From positions 62,001 to 126,000 of the forward strand of contig NZ_LOAJ01000001.1 in the NCBI RefSeq assembly GCF_001542905.1: 64,000 bases of DNA, in the 5' to 3' direction. Source of the DNA: Halorubrum aethiopicum (GTDB lineage: Archaea > Halobacteriota > Halobacteria > Halobacteriales > Haloferacaceae). Below the pieces are notes generated by a model. It was not told the DNA's origin, ran no database searches, and saw only the letters and a program-made list of their open reading frames with translations. The position numbers and the translations under genes are program-made. Each line of letters begins with the position of its first letter. Position 1 is the first letter of the stretch. Of this stretch, positions 7,753 through 16,421 are shown piece by piece.

Positions 7753-9000
7753 ATGGACAACGAGAACCTCCGGGCGGTCGACCCGGCGGTGGCGGACGCG
7801 CTGGCCGGCGAGCGGACGAGACAGGAGGAGACGCTCGCGATGATCGCGAGCGAGAACCACGTCAGCGAGGCCGTCCTGGAGGCGCAAGGGAGCGTCCTCA
7901 CGAACAAGTACGCGGAGGGGTATCCCGGCGCGCGCTACTACGCCGGCTGCGAGTACGCGGACGAGGTCGAGGAGCTCGCGATCGAGCGGGCGACGGAGCT
8001 GTGGGGTGCCGAACACGTCAACGTCCAGCCGCACTCGGGGACGCAGGCGAACCAGGCGGTCTACTACTCGGTGCTCGAGCCGGGCGATCGGATCCTCTCG
8101 CTCGATCTGAACCACGGCGGCCACCTCTCGCACGGCCACCCGGCGAACTTCACCGGGCAGATCTACGAGGTCGAGCAGTACGAGATCGACCCCGAGACCG
8201 GCTACATCGACTACGAGGACCTGCGCGAGACCGCGGAGGCGTTCGACCCCGACATCGTCGTCTCCGGCTACTCCGCGTACCCGCGGACGGTCGACTGGGA
8301 GGCGATCCAGGCCGCGGCCGACGCCGTCGACGCCTACCACCTCGCCGACATCGCCCACATCACCGGCCTCGTCGCCGCCGGCGTCCACCCCTCGCCGGTC
8401 GGGATCGCCGACTTCGTCACCGGCTCGACGCACAAGACGATCCGCGCCGGCCGCGGCGGGATCGTGATGTGCGACGAGGAGTTCGCCGACGACGTCGACA
8501 AGGCCGTCTTCCCCGGCGGGCAGGGCGGCCCACTGATGCACAACGTCGCCGGGAAGGCGGTGGGGTTCAAGGAGGCGCTCGAGCCCGAGTTCGAGGAGTA
8601 CGCGCAACAAGTCGTCGACAACGCCGAGACCCTCGCGGAGACGCTCCAGGGCCACGGGCTCTCCCTGGTCTCCGGCGGCACCGACAACCACCTCGTGTTG
8701 GTCGACCTCCGCGAGTCGCATCCGGACCTCTCGGGCGGCGACGCCGAGGACGCGCTCGCGGCCGCGAACATCGTGCTCAACGGGAACACGGTGCCCGACG
8801 AGACGCGCTCGCCCTTCGACCCCTCCGGGATCCGCGCCGGCACCGCCGGGCTCACGACCCGCGGATTCGACGCGGACGCGATGGCCGAGGTCGGCGACCT
8901 CATCTACCGCGTGATCGACGACGCCGACAGCGACGACGTGATCTACGAGGTCGGCGAGCGCGTCGTCGAGCTCTGCCGGGAGTACCCGCTGTACGAGTGA
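7753..9000 (+). CDS. glyA: Serine hydroxymethyltransferase
   Basis: A 415-residue PLP enzyme that interconverts serine and glycine, passing a one-carbon unit to a folate carrier in the cytoplasm. Family landmarks are present: MIASENHVSEAV near the N-terminus, NKYAEGYPGARYYAG (residues 51-65), LNHGGHLSHGHP, and the PLP lysine K228 in TGSTHKTIRAGRGG. The length matches archaeal and bacterial GlyA. The start at 7753 (MDNENL) is chosen over an upstream in-frame codon because the family begins with such a short N-terminus. It is divergent from tbsP. Dihydrofolate reductase, another folate enzyme, lies about 18 kb away. Confidence 0.95.
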   Translation: MDNENLRAVDPAVADALAGERTRQEETLAMIASENHVSEAVLEAQGSVLTNKYAEGYPGARYYAGCEYADEVEELAIERATELWGAEHVNVQPHSGTQANQAVYYSVLEPGDRILSLDLNHGGHLSHGHPANFTGQIYEVEQYEIDPETGYIDYEDLRETAEAFDPDIVVSGYSAYPRTVDWEAIQAAADAVDAYHLADIAHITGLVAAGVHPSPVGIADFVTGSTHKTIRAGRGGIVMCDEEFADDVDKAVFPGGQGGPLMHNVAGKAVGFKEALEPEFEEYAQQVVDNAETLAETLQGHGLSLVSGGTDNHLVLVDLRESHPDLSGGDAEDALAAANIVLNGNTVPDETRSPFDPSGIRAGTAGLTTRGFDADAMAEVGDLIYRVIDDADSDDVIYEVGERVVELCREYPLYE

Positions 9001-9086
9001 ACCGGCCGCCGGACCGGATATCCGCGGTTCCGCCCCGCCGGCGCGGATCCGTACGTACAAAGTAGGGGCGGGTCCGACGGGGGCGT

Positions 9087-9497
9087 ATGGACGACCAGTC
9101 GTTTCTGGCCCGGCGTCTCGACCGCGCGGCCGCGCCGCTCGCGGTCGGCGACGTCCTCGTGTTGATGGCGTTTCTGACCGTCGGAACGCTCAGTCACAGG
9201 TCGGTCGAGTTCCTCGCGAGCAATCCGACGTACCTGCTCGGCGTGTGGGCCCCGTTCCTGATCGGGTGGATCCTCCTCGCGCCGCTCGTCGGCGCGTACT
9301 CCGCGGGCGCGGCCGAGACGGCGAAGTCGTCGGTCCCGCTCGTCGTGCGCTCGTGGGTCCCCGCGGCCGCCGTCGGGTTCGTCCTGCGCGCGTTCGTGTT
9401 CCGCGGGGGCGTCGCCCCGATCTTCGTCGCCGTCATCCTCGTGACCGGCGCGGTCGCGCTCGGCGGCTGGCGGGCGGTCTACTTCCGGCTGCGGTAG
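9087..9497 (+). CDS. DUF3054-type membrane protein
   Basis: A 136-residue integral membrane protein with four hydrophobic segments (about residues 20-35, 50-65, 88-102 and 108-127). Segment two holds WAPFLIGWILLAPLVGAY, followed by the charged stretch and R-x-W-x-P-A-A-A-V-G-F typical of DUF3054 proteins. Function is unknown. It lies 86 bases downstream of glyA on the same strand and probably has its own promoter. The next gene is more than 600 bases away. Confidence 0.75.
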   Translation: MDDQSFLARRLDRAAAPLAVGDVLVLMAFLTVGTLSHRSVEFLASNPTYLLGVWAPFLIGWILLAPLVGAYSAGAAETAKSSVPLVVRSWVPAAAVGFVLRAFVFRGGVAPIFVAVILVTGAVALGGWRAVYFRLR

Positions 9498-9601
9498 CCG
9501 CACTCCGCCGCGGTTCGACTCAAGTTCTCGGATGGACGTTCTTCCCTCTGTCCCGTCGAAATCCGCGGACGACGCGTTTTGACTCGGCTCGGTCAATATA
9601 G

Positions 9602-9870
9602 GTGAAGGGGAGCGATTCTGCGGTGCGGTCGGCGCGCCTCCGAGTGCCCCGGCGGGGCACGAGGAGCCCGCGAGGGACGCCACGAGCGCTTGAAAAGCGC
9701 GAGTGGCGAGGCTGGGGAGGCGTGAGGTGCGGGGGCTGTGCGGGGCGGGCGGGACTCAAAGGGGCAGTCGCGAGGACGAAGCCCGGCGACGTAAGCACTG
9801 GAAGGAACGAACGAAGTGAGTGACTGAAGCGCGCAACGAGCCGCGCGAGTCCTCGCGACTGGGGCTTTGG
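9602..9870. repeat. Structured intergenic repeat element with three inverted-repeat pairs
   Basis: A gene-free block dense in inverted repeats. TGCCCC/GGGGCA lies at 9645-9659. A 14-bp near-perfect stem, CGCCACGAGCGCTT pairing with AAGCGCGAGTGGCG, lies at 9678-9708. A 21-base arm at 9757-9777 has an inverted mate at 9849-9869, differing at three bases. Between the last two arms lie short direct repeats (GAACGAACGAAGTGAGTGA). I recall similar intergenic sequences as spurious ORFs in Halorubrum genomes, but could not check. It may be a dispersed repeat or a structured RNA. Confidence 0.6.
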
Positions 9871-10148
9871 CGGTGTCCGCCGTGGTCGTGTTCTCCGCGC
9901 CAGTAACGGTCGGTTTTAATTCACATCGATCATTCACGAAACAGCCCCACCACTAGCACTCGATCTATGACGGCCGTTTCATCCCGATCCACATCCGAAG
10001 ACGGGACTTCGAGGAGGCCGCATCCCGGCAACGATCCTACCCCGATCCCGTCATAAGTTATGAGATGGTTCTCTCGTCCCACGACAGCTATGACTTCAGA
10101 GGTACGCGAAACAATTATGTGGTATCATGGTATAGATCCACGCGAATC
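9871..10148. other. Gene-free region upstream of a small membrane protein
   Basis: No credible frame is seen. It contains an A+T patch GGTTTTAATT near 9911, a perfect 13-base palindrome TCATAAGTTATGA at 10051-10063, and a TATA-like AATTATG about 30 bases before the ATG at 10149. Confidence 0.5.
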
Positions 10149-10397
10149 ATGAGTAGGTATTACGACTACGTCCTCGGACTCATTCCGGCCGCCCTGATCG
10201 GTGTAACCGCCTTCCTGAACCTAGTCGGGCTGTCGTTGACGGCGGCCGTTCCCGTGGGCGCGGGCATCGCGGTGGCGCTCATGGGCCACGCGATGTTCGT
10301 CCGGGCTCCCCTCGACGACGCGGCTCGGACCGCCGACGCCGCCGGCACCGCCTCTCGCTCCGCTTCCGCCCCCTTCGCCGGCTCCGGCTCGGACTGA
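10149..10397 (+). CDS. Small two-helix membrane protein
   Basis: An 82-residue protein: MSRYYDYVLG, two hydrophobic segments (about residues 8-24 and 28-50, with LIPAALIGVTAFLNLVGLSL) and an Ala/Ser/Asp-rich tail. The start at 10149 fits a leaderless message from the AATTATG box about 30 bases upstream. An in-frame upstream ATG would add 28 residues unlike the family. Haloarchaeal genomes carry many such short membrane proteins; the function is unknown. It is followed 47 bases later by the cyclodeaminase gene. Confidence 0.65.
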   Translation: MSRYYDYVLGLIPAALIGVTAFLNLVGLSLTAAVPVGAGIAVALMGHAMFVRAPLDDAARTADAAGTASRSASAPFAGSGSD

Positions 10398-10444
10398 TCG
10401 CCGCGTCCTGTACCGTTTAGTCACCCCCGCCCGATGGGGGAGAC

Positions 10445-11443
10445 ATGACCGACACGCTGTTTCTCACGAGCGCCGACGTCGACGACCTCGCGGAGCCGGC
10501 CGACTACGTCGCGGCCGTCCGCGAGGGGTACCGCCAGGTCGGCGAGGGCGCGCCCGCCGAGCCGCGGACGAAACTCGGCAGCGACGACCCGCCGGGGATG
10601 CTCACGACCTACGTCGCGCTCCTTCCGGAGACGGGCGCGATGGGCGGCTACACCTACTCCGCCGGCTTCGGCGAGCGCGACGCGTGGTTCATGACGCCGG
10701 TCTTCGACGCGGCGTCCGGCGAGCCGCTGGCGCTCCTCGACGGCGCGTCGATGAACCCGTTCAAGACGGGCGCGGCGGGCGCGGTGGCGGTGGACGCGCT
10801 CGCCCGCGAGGACGCGACCGAGGTCGCGGTGATCGGGAGCGGCTCGCAGGCGCGCGGACAGCTCCGCGCGGCCGCGACGGTCCGCCGGTTCGAGGCGGTC
10901 CGCGTGTTCTCGCCGACGGCCGAGAACCGCGAGTCGTTCGCGGCGGAGTTCGACGACCGGCTCGACGCGACGGTCGAGGCGGTCGCGAGCGCGAGCGACG
11001 CGGTCGCCGGCGCGGACGTCGTGATCACGGCGACGACCGCGAGCGACCCGGTGATCGACGACGCCGACGTGGAGCCGGGCACGCACGTCACGGCGATGGG
11101 CCAGTACGCCCCCGGGAAGAACGAGCTTCCGCCGGAACTGGTCGCTCGCGCGACGTACGTCCCCGACCTCCGCGACCGCGCCACGCGCGACGCCGGCTCG
11201 TTCCTCGCGGCGCTCGAGGCGGGACTGGTCGACGAGGACGGGGTCGACGCCGAACTGGGCGACGTCGTCGCGGGCACCCATCCGGGGCGAACGGGAGACG
11301 AGGAGGTAACCGTCTTCGACTCCGGCGGGACGGGCATCGAGACGGTCGCGGCCGCCCACATGCTCTACGAGCGGGCGAGCGAGAAGGGGCGAGGACAGAC
11401 GATCGAGTTCGCGCCCGCGAGCGAGGCGTTGACGGGTCGCTGA
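10445..11443 (+). CDS. Ornithine cyclodeaminase / alanine dehydrogenase family protein (copy 1)
   Basis: A 332-residue member of the ornithine cyclodeaminase/mu-crystallin family. The N-terminal substrate domain contains the conserved Arg in PAEPRTKL and the Lys in MNPFKTGAAGAVA. The Rossmann NAD-binding domain starts with VAVIGSGSQARGQLRAA (about residues 130-147) and continues with ADVVITATTASDPV and the HVTAMGQYAPGKNELP loop. Relatives oxidise L-alanine, release ammonia from ornithine to form proline, or reduce cyclic imines; sequence alone does not decide. A second homologue lies at 25732-26748. Transcription is on the plus strand, alone. Confidence 0.85.
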   Translation: MTDTLFLTSADVDDLAEPADYVAAVREGYRQVGEGAPAEPRTKLGSDDPPGMLTTYVALLPETGAMGGYTYSAGFGERDAWFMTPVFDAASGEPLALLDGASMNPFKTGAAGAVAVDALAREDATEVAVIGSGSQARGQLRAAATVRRFEAVRVFSPTAENRESFAAEFDDRLDATVEAVASASDAVAGADVVITATTASDPVIDDADVEPGTHVTAMGQYAPGKNELPPELVARATYVPDLRDRATRDAGSFLAALEAGLVDEDGVDAELGDVVAGTHPGRTGDEEVTVFDSGGTGIETVAAAHMLYERASEKGRGQTIEFAPASEALTGR

Positions 11444-11482
11444 GCGGATCTCGACGAGTCCGACGCGCGGCCGACGGCCGGA

Positions 11483-12958
11483 TCAGTCGTCCGCGGCGGC
11501 GGCGTCCGGGCGGTACTCTCGACTGATCGCCTTCCACCGGCCGGTGGAGAAGCGGTAGCGGTTGACGACCGCCGGGACGACCGACTGGCCGAAGTACGAG
11601 AGGTAGAGTCCCCACAGTCCGAGGGTCGTCGTCGCGCCCAGATACGTCAGCGGCAGGGCGACCCCGAACATTCCGGCGGCGCGGCTGTAGAACGGCCAGC
11701 GAGTGTCTCCCGTGGCGTCGAGGGCTCCGGCGTACGTCCCTCCGACCCCGCGGGCGATCACGGCGACGGCCGCCGCGCGGATGAGCGCGGCCGCGACCGG
11801 GACGGTCTCGCTCGTCGGATCGCCGACGAACCGGACGGCGATCGGGTCGGCGAGAACGAAGACCGCGCCGGCACCGACCGCGTACGTCACCACGGAGATA
11901 TACGTGATCTCGTGGCCGTACGCCTCGGCGAGGTCCTCGTCGTTCTCGCCGAGCGACTGTCCCACGAGGCTGCTCGCCGCGAGGGCGAACCCCCACCCGG
12001 GCGTGTTGATCAGTCCCCAGACCTGCCGGCTGATCACGTAGGCGGCGACGACGTGCGACCCGAACAGCGCGACGAACGCGAGAAGCGGGAAGCGGGCCCC
12101 CGTCCACACCATGCGTCGCCCGACCGCGGGCGTGCTGATGCGGACCACGTCCCGGATCGTCGCCGGATCGACGTATCGGCCGCGGAAGGAGAGGGTGACG
12201 GGAAACGCGCCGAGTCCCGGAAGCCGTCCGGCGGCGAACCCGACTCCGAACACGGCGGTGACGAGGACGTTCGACGCGACGGTCCCGATCGCGGCCCCGA
12301 CGACGCCCATCCCCGATCCGAATATCAACGCCGCGTTGAGGCCGATGTTGGCGACGGCACCGCCCCCGCGGATGACCATCGGCGTCCAGGCGTCGTCGGC
12401 CCCGATGAGGACCCGCCCCCCGACGAGGTTGAGCCCGGCGAAGGGGATCCCGAGGGCGACGATCCGGAGGTACGCGGCACCGAGATCGATCGCCCGTGCG
12501 TCGTCCGTGAGCAGGCCGATCAGTTCGGTCGGGAACGCGAACAGCACCGCCGTGATCGGGAGCGTCGTCGCGACGACGATCAGGCCGCTCGTCCGGACGG
12601 CCTGGCCGATCCGGTCGAACGCCTCCGCCCCGTACCGCTGGGAGACGAGGGCGATCGTCCCGGTCGCGAGGCCGCCGCCGAGGGTGAACGCCAGTCCCCA
12701 GAACGGCCCGGCGAACCCGATCCCGGCGATCGCGGCCGGACCGACGGCGATCCCCACCATCGCGACGTCGACGGCGGTTTTCGACTTTCGAGCCAGCCCG
12801 GTGAGGATTCGAGGCCACGCGAGGTCGGTCGTGCGGCGTACCCGGTTCTCGTCGACCCGTCCGGCCCGGGCGAGCAGGAGCCCGATGGCCAGAATGAGAC
12901 GATGAACGGGGTTCGGGAGCCGAGAGAGGATCTCCCGAAGCGAGTGATCGCTTGCCAC
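11483..12958 (-). CDS. MATE-family multidrug/Na+ exporter
   Basis: A 491-residue membrane transporter with about twelve hydrophobic segments in two similar halves. The first half starts around residue 60 with KTAVDVAMVGIAVGPAAIAG, the second around residue 275 with VVRISTPAVGRRMVWTG. This is the MATE pattern (drug or cation export driven by an ion gradient). The length matches haloarchaeal MATE proteins, including the longer cytoplasmic N-terminus. It converges with the preceding plus-strand gene with 39 bases between, so a shared termination region is likely. Confidence 0.85.
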   Translation of the reverse strand: MASDHSLREILSRLPNPVHRLILAIGLLLARAGRVDENRVRRTTDLAWPRILTGLARKSKTAVDVAMVGIAVGPAAIAGIGFAGPFWGLAFTLGGGLATGTIALVSQRYGAEAFDRIGQAVRTSGLIVVATTLPITAVLFAFPTELIGLLTDDARAIDLGAAYLRIVALGIPFAGLNLVGGRVLIGADDAWTPMVIRGGGAVANIGLNAALIFGSGMGVVGAAIGTVASNVLVTAVFGVGFAAGRLPGLGAFPVTLSFRGRYVDPATIRDVVRISTPAVGRRMVWTGARFPLLAFVALFGSHVVAAYVISRQVWGLINTPGWGFALAASSLVGQSLGENDEDLAEAYGHEITYISVVTYAVGAGAVFVLADPIAVRFVGDPTSETVPVAAALIRAAAVAVIARGVGGTYAGALDATGDTRWPFYSRAAGMFGVALPLTYLGATTTLGLWGLYLSYFGQSVVPAVVNRYRFSTGRWKAISREYRPDAAAADD

Positions 12959-13089
12959 TACTTCTCACACTGAACCGGGTCCACGCATAAGGTCACGGGA
13001 ACCGGCGGAGATGGAGGGATCGGCGACGCCGGAAACGCCGAGTTAGGCGGGACGGGACGCCGGACCGAGCGTCAGACCGGCTCGCCCTC

Positions 13090-13150
13090 GTCGTGCGGTT
13101 CGTCGTCGTACGGTTCGTCGTCGTGCGATTCGTCGTCGTGCGATTCGCCG
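13090..13150. repeat. Tandem 15-bp repeats downstream of pelota
   Basis: Four units of the form GTTCGTCGTCGTGCG follow each other with one or two changes. On the reverse strand they read as Asp-Glu-Ser/Pro-His/Tyr-Asp units, in a frame shifted relative to pelA, whose stop lies only 35 bases away. This resembles a lost acidic C-terminal tail or simple slippage. Confidence 0.65.
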
Positions 13151-13184
13151 TCGGTCGTCGGTCGTCGACGATCTCACCCCCGTC

Positions 13185-14252
13185 TCACTGGAGCCGGTAT
13201 CGGAGGATCGCGGCGATGCCGCCGAGGTTCGAGAGCTGTTCGCCGGGGGCGAAGTCGGCGGAGAAGACGACCACGTCGCCGCCCTGTCGCTCGACCGACT
13301 CGATCACCTCGTTGACGTCGATCTCCCAGTCGCCCTCGCCCTGCCGCTCGGTCCGGAGCCGGTCGTCGACGACGAGCAGCGTCTCGACCGCGCCGAACTC
13401 CGCGGCCTCCGCCACGTCCTCGGGGCCGTAGGTGGCCTTCGCGCCCGTCGCGATGTTCTCCGTGAGCTCGTCGATGAGGCTCGCCTCCCTGGAGATCCGC
13501 GTCTCCTTTTGCACCTCGTCGACCGCGCCGCGTTTGAGCACCTCGTGGACGCCGCGGTCGCCGGCCGCCGAGGTGTCGACGACGCTGATCCGGTCGGCCA
13601 GATCGCGGTGCTCCTCGGCGATGTAGTCGCGGGCGTCCTGCTTCGTGAACCCCGGACCGGCGAGGATCACGGCGTCGGCGTCGAGGTGGGAGAGCGCCTC
13701 GCCGAGCTCCGCGAACAGCTCCTCGCGCGGCCGAGAGAACTCCCCTTTCCCCGTCGGCTTCGTGAAGGAGGCGTACTCCTCGGTGCCGTACTGCTGGACC
13801 GTGTGGACGTACGCGGCGCCCTCCTCGACGGTCGCGATGGCGACGTCGGGGTTCTCCGCGGCCTCCGTCGCCGCCTCCAGCCGCTCCGTCTGGTCCGGCT
13901 TGAAGTGCTTCTCGACCGTGATCTCGTCGTGCTCCTCGACGTTTATCGTGTGGTGGGCGTTGAGCTGGTCCTCGCGCGAGCAGGCGACGATGACGCCCGA
14001 GACGCGCAGCCGGTTGGCGAAGCGCGCGAACTCGACGTCGTCGACCTCGAGAGTCACGAAGAGGTGCTCGCGCTGTCCGCCCGTGTCCCGCATCCGGTCG
14101 TCGTCCCGCTGGATCCGGCGGGTGGTGTCGCCCTCGACGCGGTCGCCCGGTTCGAGGACGTGCGACAGGTGCCAGAGGTCGTCGACGTTCTCGGGGACGA
14201 GCGTGAGCCGCTCTCGGCCCTCCTCGCCGTAGCCCCGCTCGGAGATTCGCAT
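13185..14252 (-). CDS. pelA: mRNA surveillance protein pelota
   Basis: A 355-residue archaeal pelota (Dom34), which with aEF1A rescues ribosomes stalled on mRNA without a stop. Three domains are visible. The N-terminal Sm-like domain starts [12 protein letters not shown] and contains [14 protein letters not shown]. The central domain is at about residues 130-260. The C-terminal eL30-like domain is at about 265-355, with [20 protein letters not shown]. Length is normal for the family. The downstream sequence holds a frame-shifted acidic repeat. The start at 14252 follows a GC-rich leader; no upstream gene is coupled. Confidence 0.93.
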   Translation of the reverse strand: MRISERGYGEEGRERLTLVPENVDDLWHLSHVLEPGDRVEGDTTRRIQRDDDRMRDTGGQREHLFVTLEVDDVEFARFANRLRVSGVIVACSREDQLNAHHTINVEEHDEITVEKHFKPDQTERLEAATEAAENPDVAIATVEEGAAYVHTVQQYGTEEYASFTKPTGKGEFSRPREELFAELGEALSHLDADAVILAGPGFTKQDARDYIAEEHRDLADRISVVDTSAAGDRGVHEVLKRGAVDEVQKETRISREASLIDELTENIATGAKATYGPEDVAEAAEFGAVETLLVVDDRLRTERQGEGDWEIDVNEVIESVERQGGDVVVFSADFAPGEQLSNLGGIAAILRYRLQ

Positions 14253-14355
14253 ACGCCGGGTTCGATCGGGAGGGTATCAACTCTTGGCTTCCGCGTCGGT
14301 CGCGCGGCCCCGCGGTCGGCGGCGTCGCCGACCGGGCACGGAGCTCGCGGACTGG

Positions 14356-15585
14356 TCACGGCCCCCAGTCGAACGCGTCGGCCGCGTCGCCGTCCGCGCG
14401 CTCGCCGGTGTCGTCGCGGTCGGCGGCAGGGGCGGTGTCGCGGTCGGCGGCAGGACCGATCCCGTCGCGATCGTCGTCGTCGTCGCCGGCTGCCCGATCG
14501 CGATCGCCGTCCCCGTCACCGCCACCGTCGACGAGGGAGTCGAGGTCGACCGCGCCGACCGCCTCGGGAACCCGGGCCGCGGCTCCGCCGGAGACGGTCC
14601 GGCCGGTCTGGACCGCCGGGTCGACCTCGGAGGCGATCCCGGAGGCGACCTCGACGGCGGTCGACCCGGCCGCCGACTCGTCGGAACTCCTCGGATCGGC
14701 GTCGACGTCCGCGTCGTCGACGGCGACGGGCGATCGGACGCGGTCGATCGCGTCTCCCGCCCCGAGACCGTACAGCGTGTGGACGACGATCCGAACCGCG
14801 AACACCCCGCCGATCCCGACGAGGAGCGGAACGAACGGCCCCGCGAGGGCGTACCCCGTGAGCAGCGTCACCATGGCCAGCGACCACGCGACCGCGTACT
14901 CGCCCGAGAGCGCGACGCGACCGACCGCGGTCGGCCGGAGTCCGTCGCGAAGCCGGCCCGTCGCGGCGAGCGCGGCGAGCGCCGCCGGCCTGACGTACGC
15001 GAACGCGACGAGGTACGCGAGCGAGACGACGGCGACGAACGCGCCGACGATCCCGTAGACCGGGGCGACGGGCGGTACGCCCGCTTCGACGCCGGAGGTT
15101 CCCCCCGAGTCGGCTCCAGCGACCGACTCCGCGAGCGGCGTCGGATCCACGCGACCGAGTTCGACGAACGCCCCCGCGATCCCGACGGCGGCCAGCCCGA
15201 CGACGAGCGGGAGGAGGTACGCGACGGTGAGCAGCGCGGACGCGACCCCGTCGCGGTAGAGTCGCCCCCATCGAACGAAGGGCGGGGCCCTCGGGGAGGC
15301 GTCGGCCGCGGGGCCGATCCCGGCGTCCGACCCGGATCCGGCGTCCGACCCGGATCCGTCGACCGACTCGATCCCGGCGGCGACCACCCGCAGGAGGTAG
15401 CCGCGGCCGACGAACGCCGGCGCGAGCGCGAGCGGCGCGACCAGAACGAGAAGGGGAACGGAGAGCGTCCCGATCACCCAAAGCGGCGTGACGACCCACG
15501 CGAGGAGCGTCAGGACCGTCCCGATGACGAGCGTCCCGGCCGCGTCCTCGGATCGAAGCGGCGTCGCCAGCGCGGCCCGGAGCAT
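14356..15585 (-). CDS. DUF4013-like membrane protein with acidic tail
   Basis: A 409-residue membrane protein. The N-terminus MLRAALATPLRSEDAAGTLV and paired hydrophobic helices match haloarchaeal DUF4013 proteins, of unknown function. Membrane segments occur at about residues 20-65, 115-150, 180-215 and 240-290. From about residue 300 the chain is a long Asp/Ala-rich low-complexity cytoplasmic tail. I chose 15585 because a TATA-like GATTTATAC (reverse strand, 15608-15616) lies 24-31 bases upstream; an in-frame ATG at 15618 would sit inside that promoter. Confidence 0.7.
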   Translation of the reverse strand: MLRAALATPLRSEDAAGTLVIGTVLTLLAWVVTPLWVIGTLSVPLLVLVAPLALAPAFVGRGYLLRVVAAGIESVDGSGSDAGSGSDAGIGPAADASPRAPPFVRWGRLYRDGVASALLTVAYLLPLVVGLAAVGIAGAFVELGRVDPTPLAESVAGADSGGTSGVEAGVPPVAPVYGIVGAFVAVVSLAYLVAFAYVRPAALAALAATGRLRDGLRPTAVGRVALSGEYAVAWSLAMVTLLTGYALAGPFVPLLVGIGGVFAVRIVVHTLYGLGAGDAIDRVRSPVAVDDADVDADPRSSDESAAGSTAVEVASGIASEVDPAVQTGRTVSGGAAARVPEAVGAVDLDSLVDGGGDGDGDRDRAAGDDDDDRDGIGPAADRDTAPAADRDDTGERADGDAADAFDWGP

Positions 15586-15607
15586 ACCGATCGTTCCCGC
15601 GGAAGGC

Positions 15608-15616
15608 GTATAAATC
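15608..15616 (-). promoter_or_regulatory. TATA box of the DUF4013-like gene
   Basis: Reverse-strand GATTTATAC lies 24-31 bases upstream of ATG 15585. It decides the start codon, since the alternative ATG at 15616-15618 overlaps the box. Confidence 0.5.
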
Positions 15617-15980
15617 ATGTCGGAGCCGCGCGGGCGCGGGCGACGGGACGCGTCGAGCGGAGCGGTCGCCGGCGGACGAAACCGGACGAAACCGGACGGA
15701 GTCGTACGGAGCCGGCGACGGGGTCGGCGGCGGCCGGCGGTCGCCGTCTGTAAAACAGATGACTGAAACATCGTTCACCGAGCGTTTATGCCCGAGGATG
15801 GAGTAGGTGGTCTTGGCCGCGCGGGACAATCGTGTGCCTCTGACAGAGCCGATATCGGCCGTCGCCACCGACGGCCCCCGTCAGCGGCTTTCCGCTCGCG
15901 TTCTCGACCGCGTTCCCGCTCGAACCGCTCCGGGAGCGGTGCGCCGGTACCGATTTATCCCGTCCCGCCGACCCTCCGGT
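15617..15980. other. Divergent intergenic region
   Basis: No supported gene. It holds a perfect palindrome TCTGT-AAA-ACAGA at 15747-15759, an AT-poor middle, and a TATA-like CGATTTATCC about 25-30 bases before the ATG at 15981. Start-containing frames here have basic, Ser/Arg-rich translations unlike haloarchaeal proteins. Confidence 0.5.
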
Positions 15981-16421
15981 ATGAGCGACGACGAGCCGAC
16001 GGGCGGGGTCGAACCGACCCTCCGAAGCTACGGCATCAGCGTCGAGTCGATCGACGCCGGCGATCCCCTCGAGGTGACGTACATGACGGCGTTCCCCGGC
16101 CGCGAGGTCCACCGCCGCGAGATCGGCCGGGCGCTGAACGCCCTCATCGACCGCGCGGAGGCGGACGCGTGGGATCCCGTCCGGGTCGAGGCGACCGTGG
16201 TCCGGTCGCCGGGCGACCCGCTCGGGACGTGGACCGCGGAGCCCGCCTGGTTCGAGGGCCTCCTCGCGGACGAACTGACGGAGACCGAGTTCTCGACGCG
16301 CGTCCTCGAAACGCTCACGCACGTCGAGGAGGGTGGTGAGGACGGCGGCGGGCGCGACGACGGCGACGGCGGCGACGACGGATCGAACGGCGGGGAGATC
16401 GAGGAGGACCGGACGCCGTGA
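15981..16421 (+). CDS. Conserved haloarchaeal hypothetical protein
   Basis: A 146-residue protein. Residues 1-110 look globular, with an alternation of strands and helices (LEVTYMTAFPGREVHRREIG, VRVEATVVRSPGD, FEGLLADELTETEFSTRVLE). The last 35 are Gly/Asp-rich and disordered. I do not recognise the family. The start at 15981 has a TATA-like box about 27 bases upstream, suggesting a leaderless message. The stop overlaps the GTG start of the following hydrolase (GTGA), so the pair is an operon. Confidence 0.65.
   Translation: MSDDEPTGGVEPTLRSYGISVESIDAGDPLEVTYMTAFPGREVHRREIGRALNALIDRAEADAWDPVRVEATVVRSPGDPLGTWTAEPAWFEGLLADELTETEFSTRVLETLTHVEEGGEDGGGRDDGDGGDDGSNGGEIEEDRTP

Noticed and set aside
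13090..13150. Short tandem repeats considered as a CRISPR array
   Set aside because: The unit is 15 bases with no spacers and no cas genes nearby. It is simple tandem repetition.
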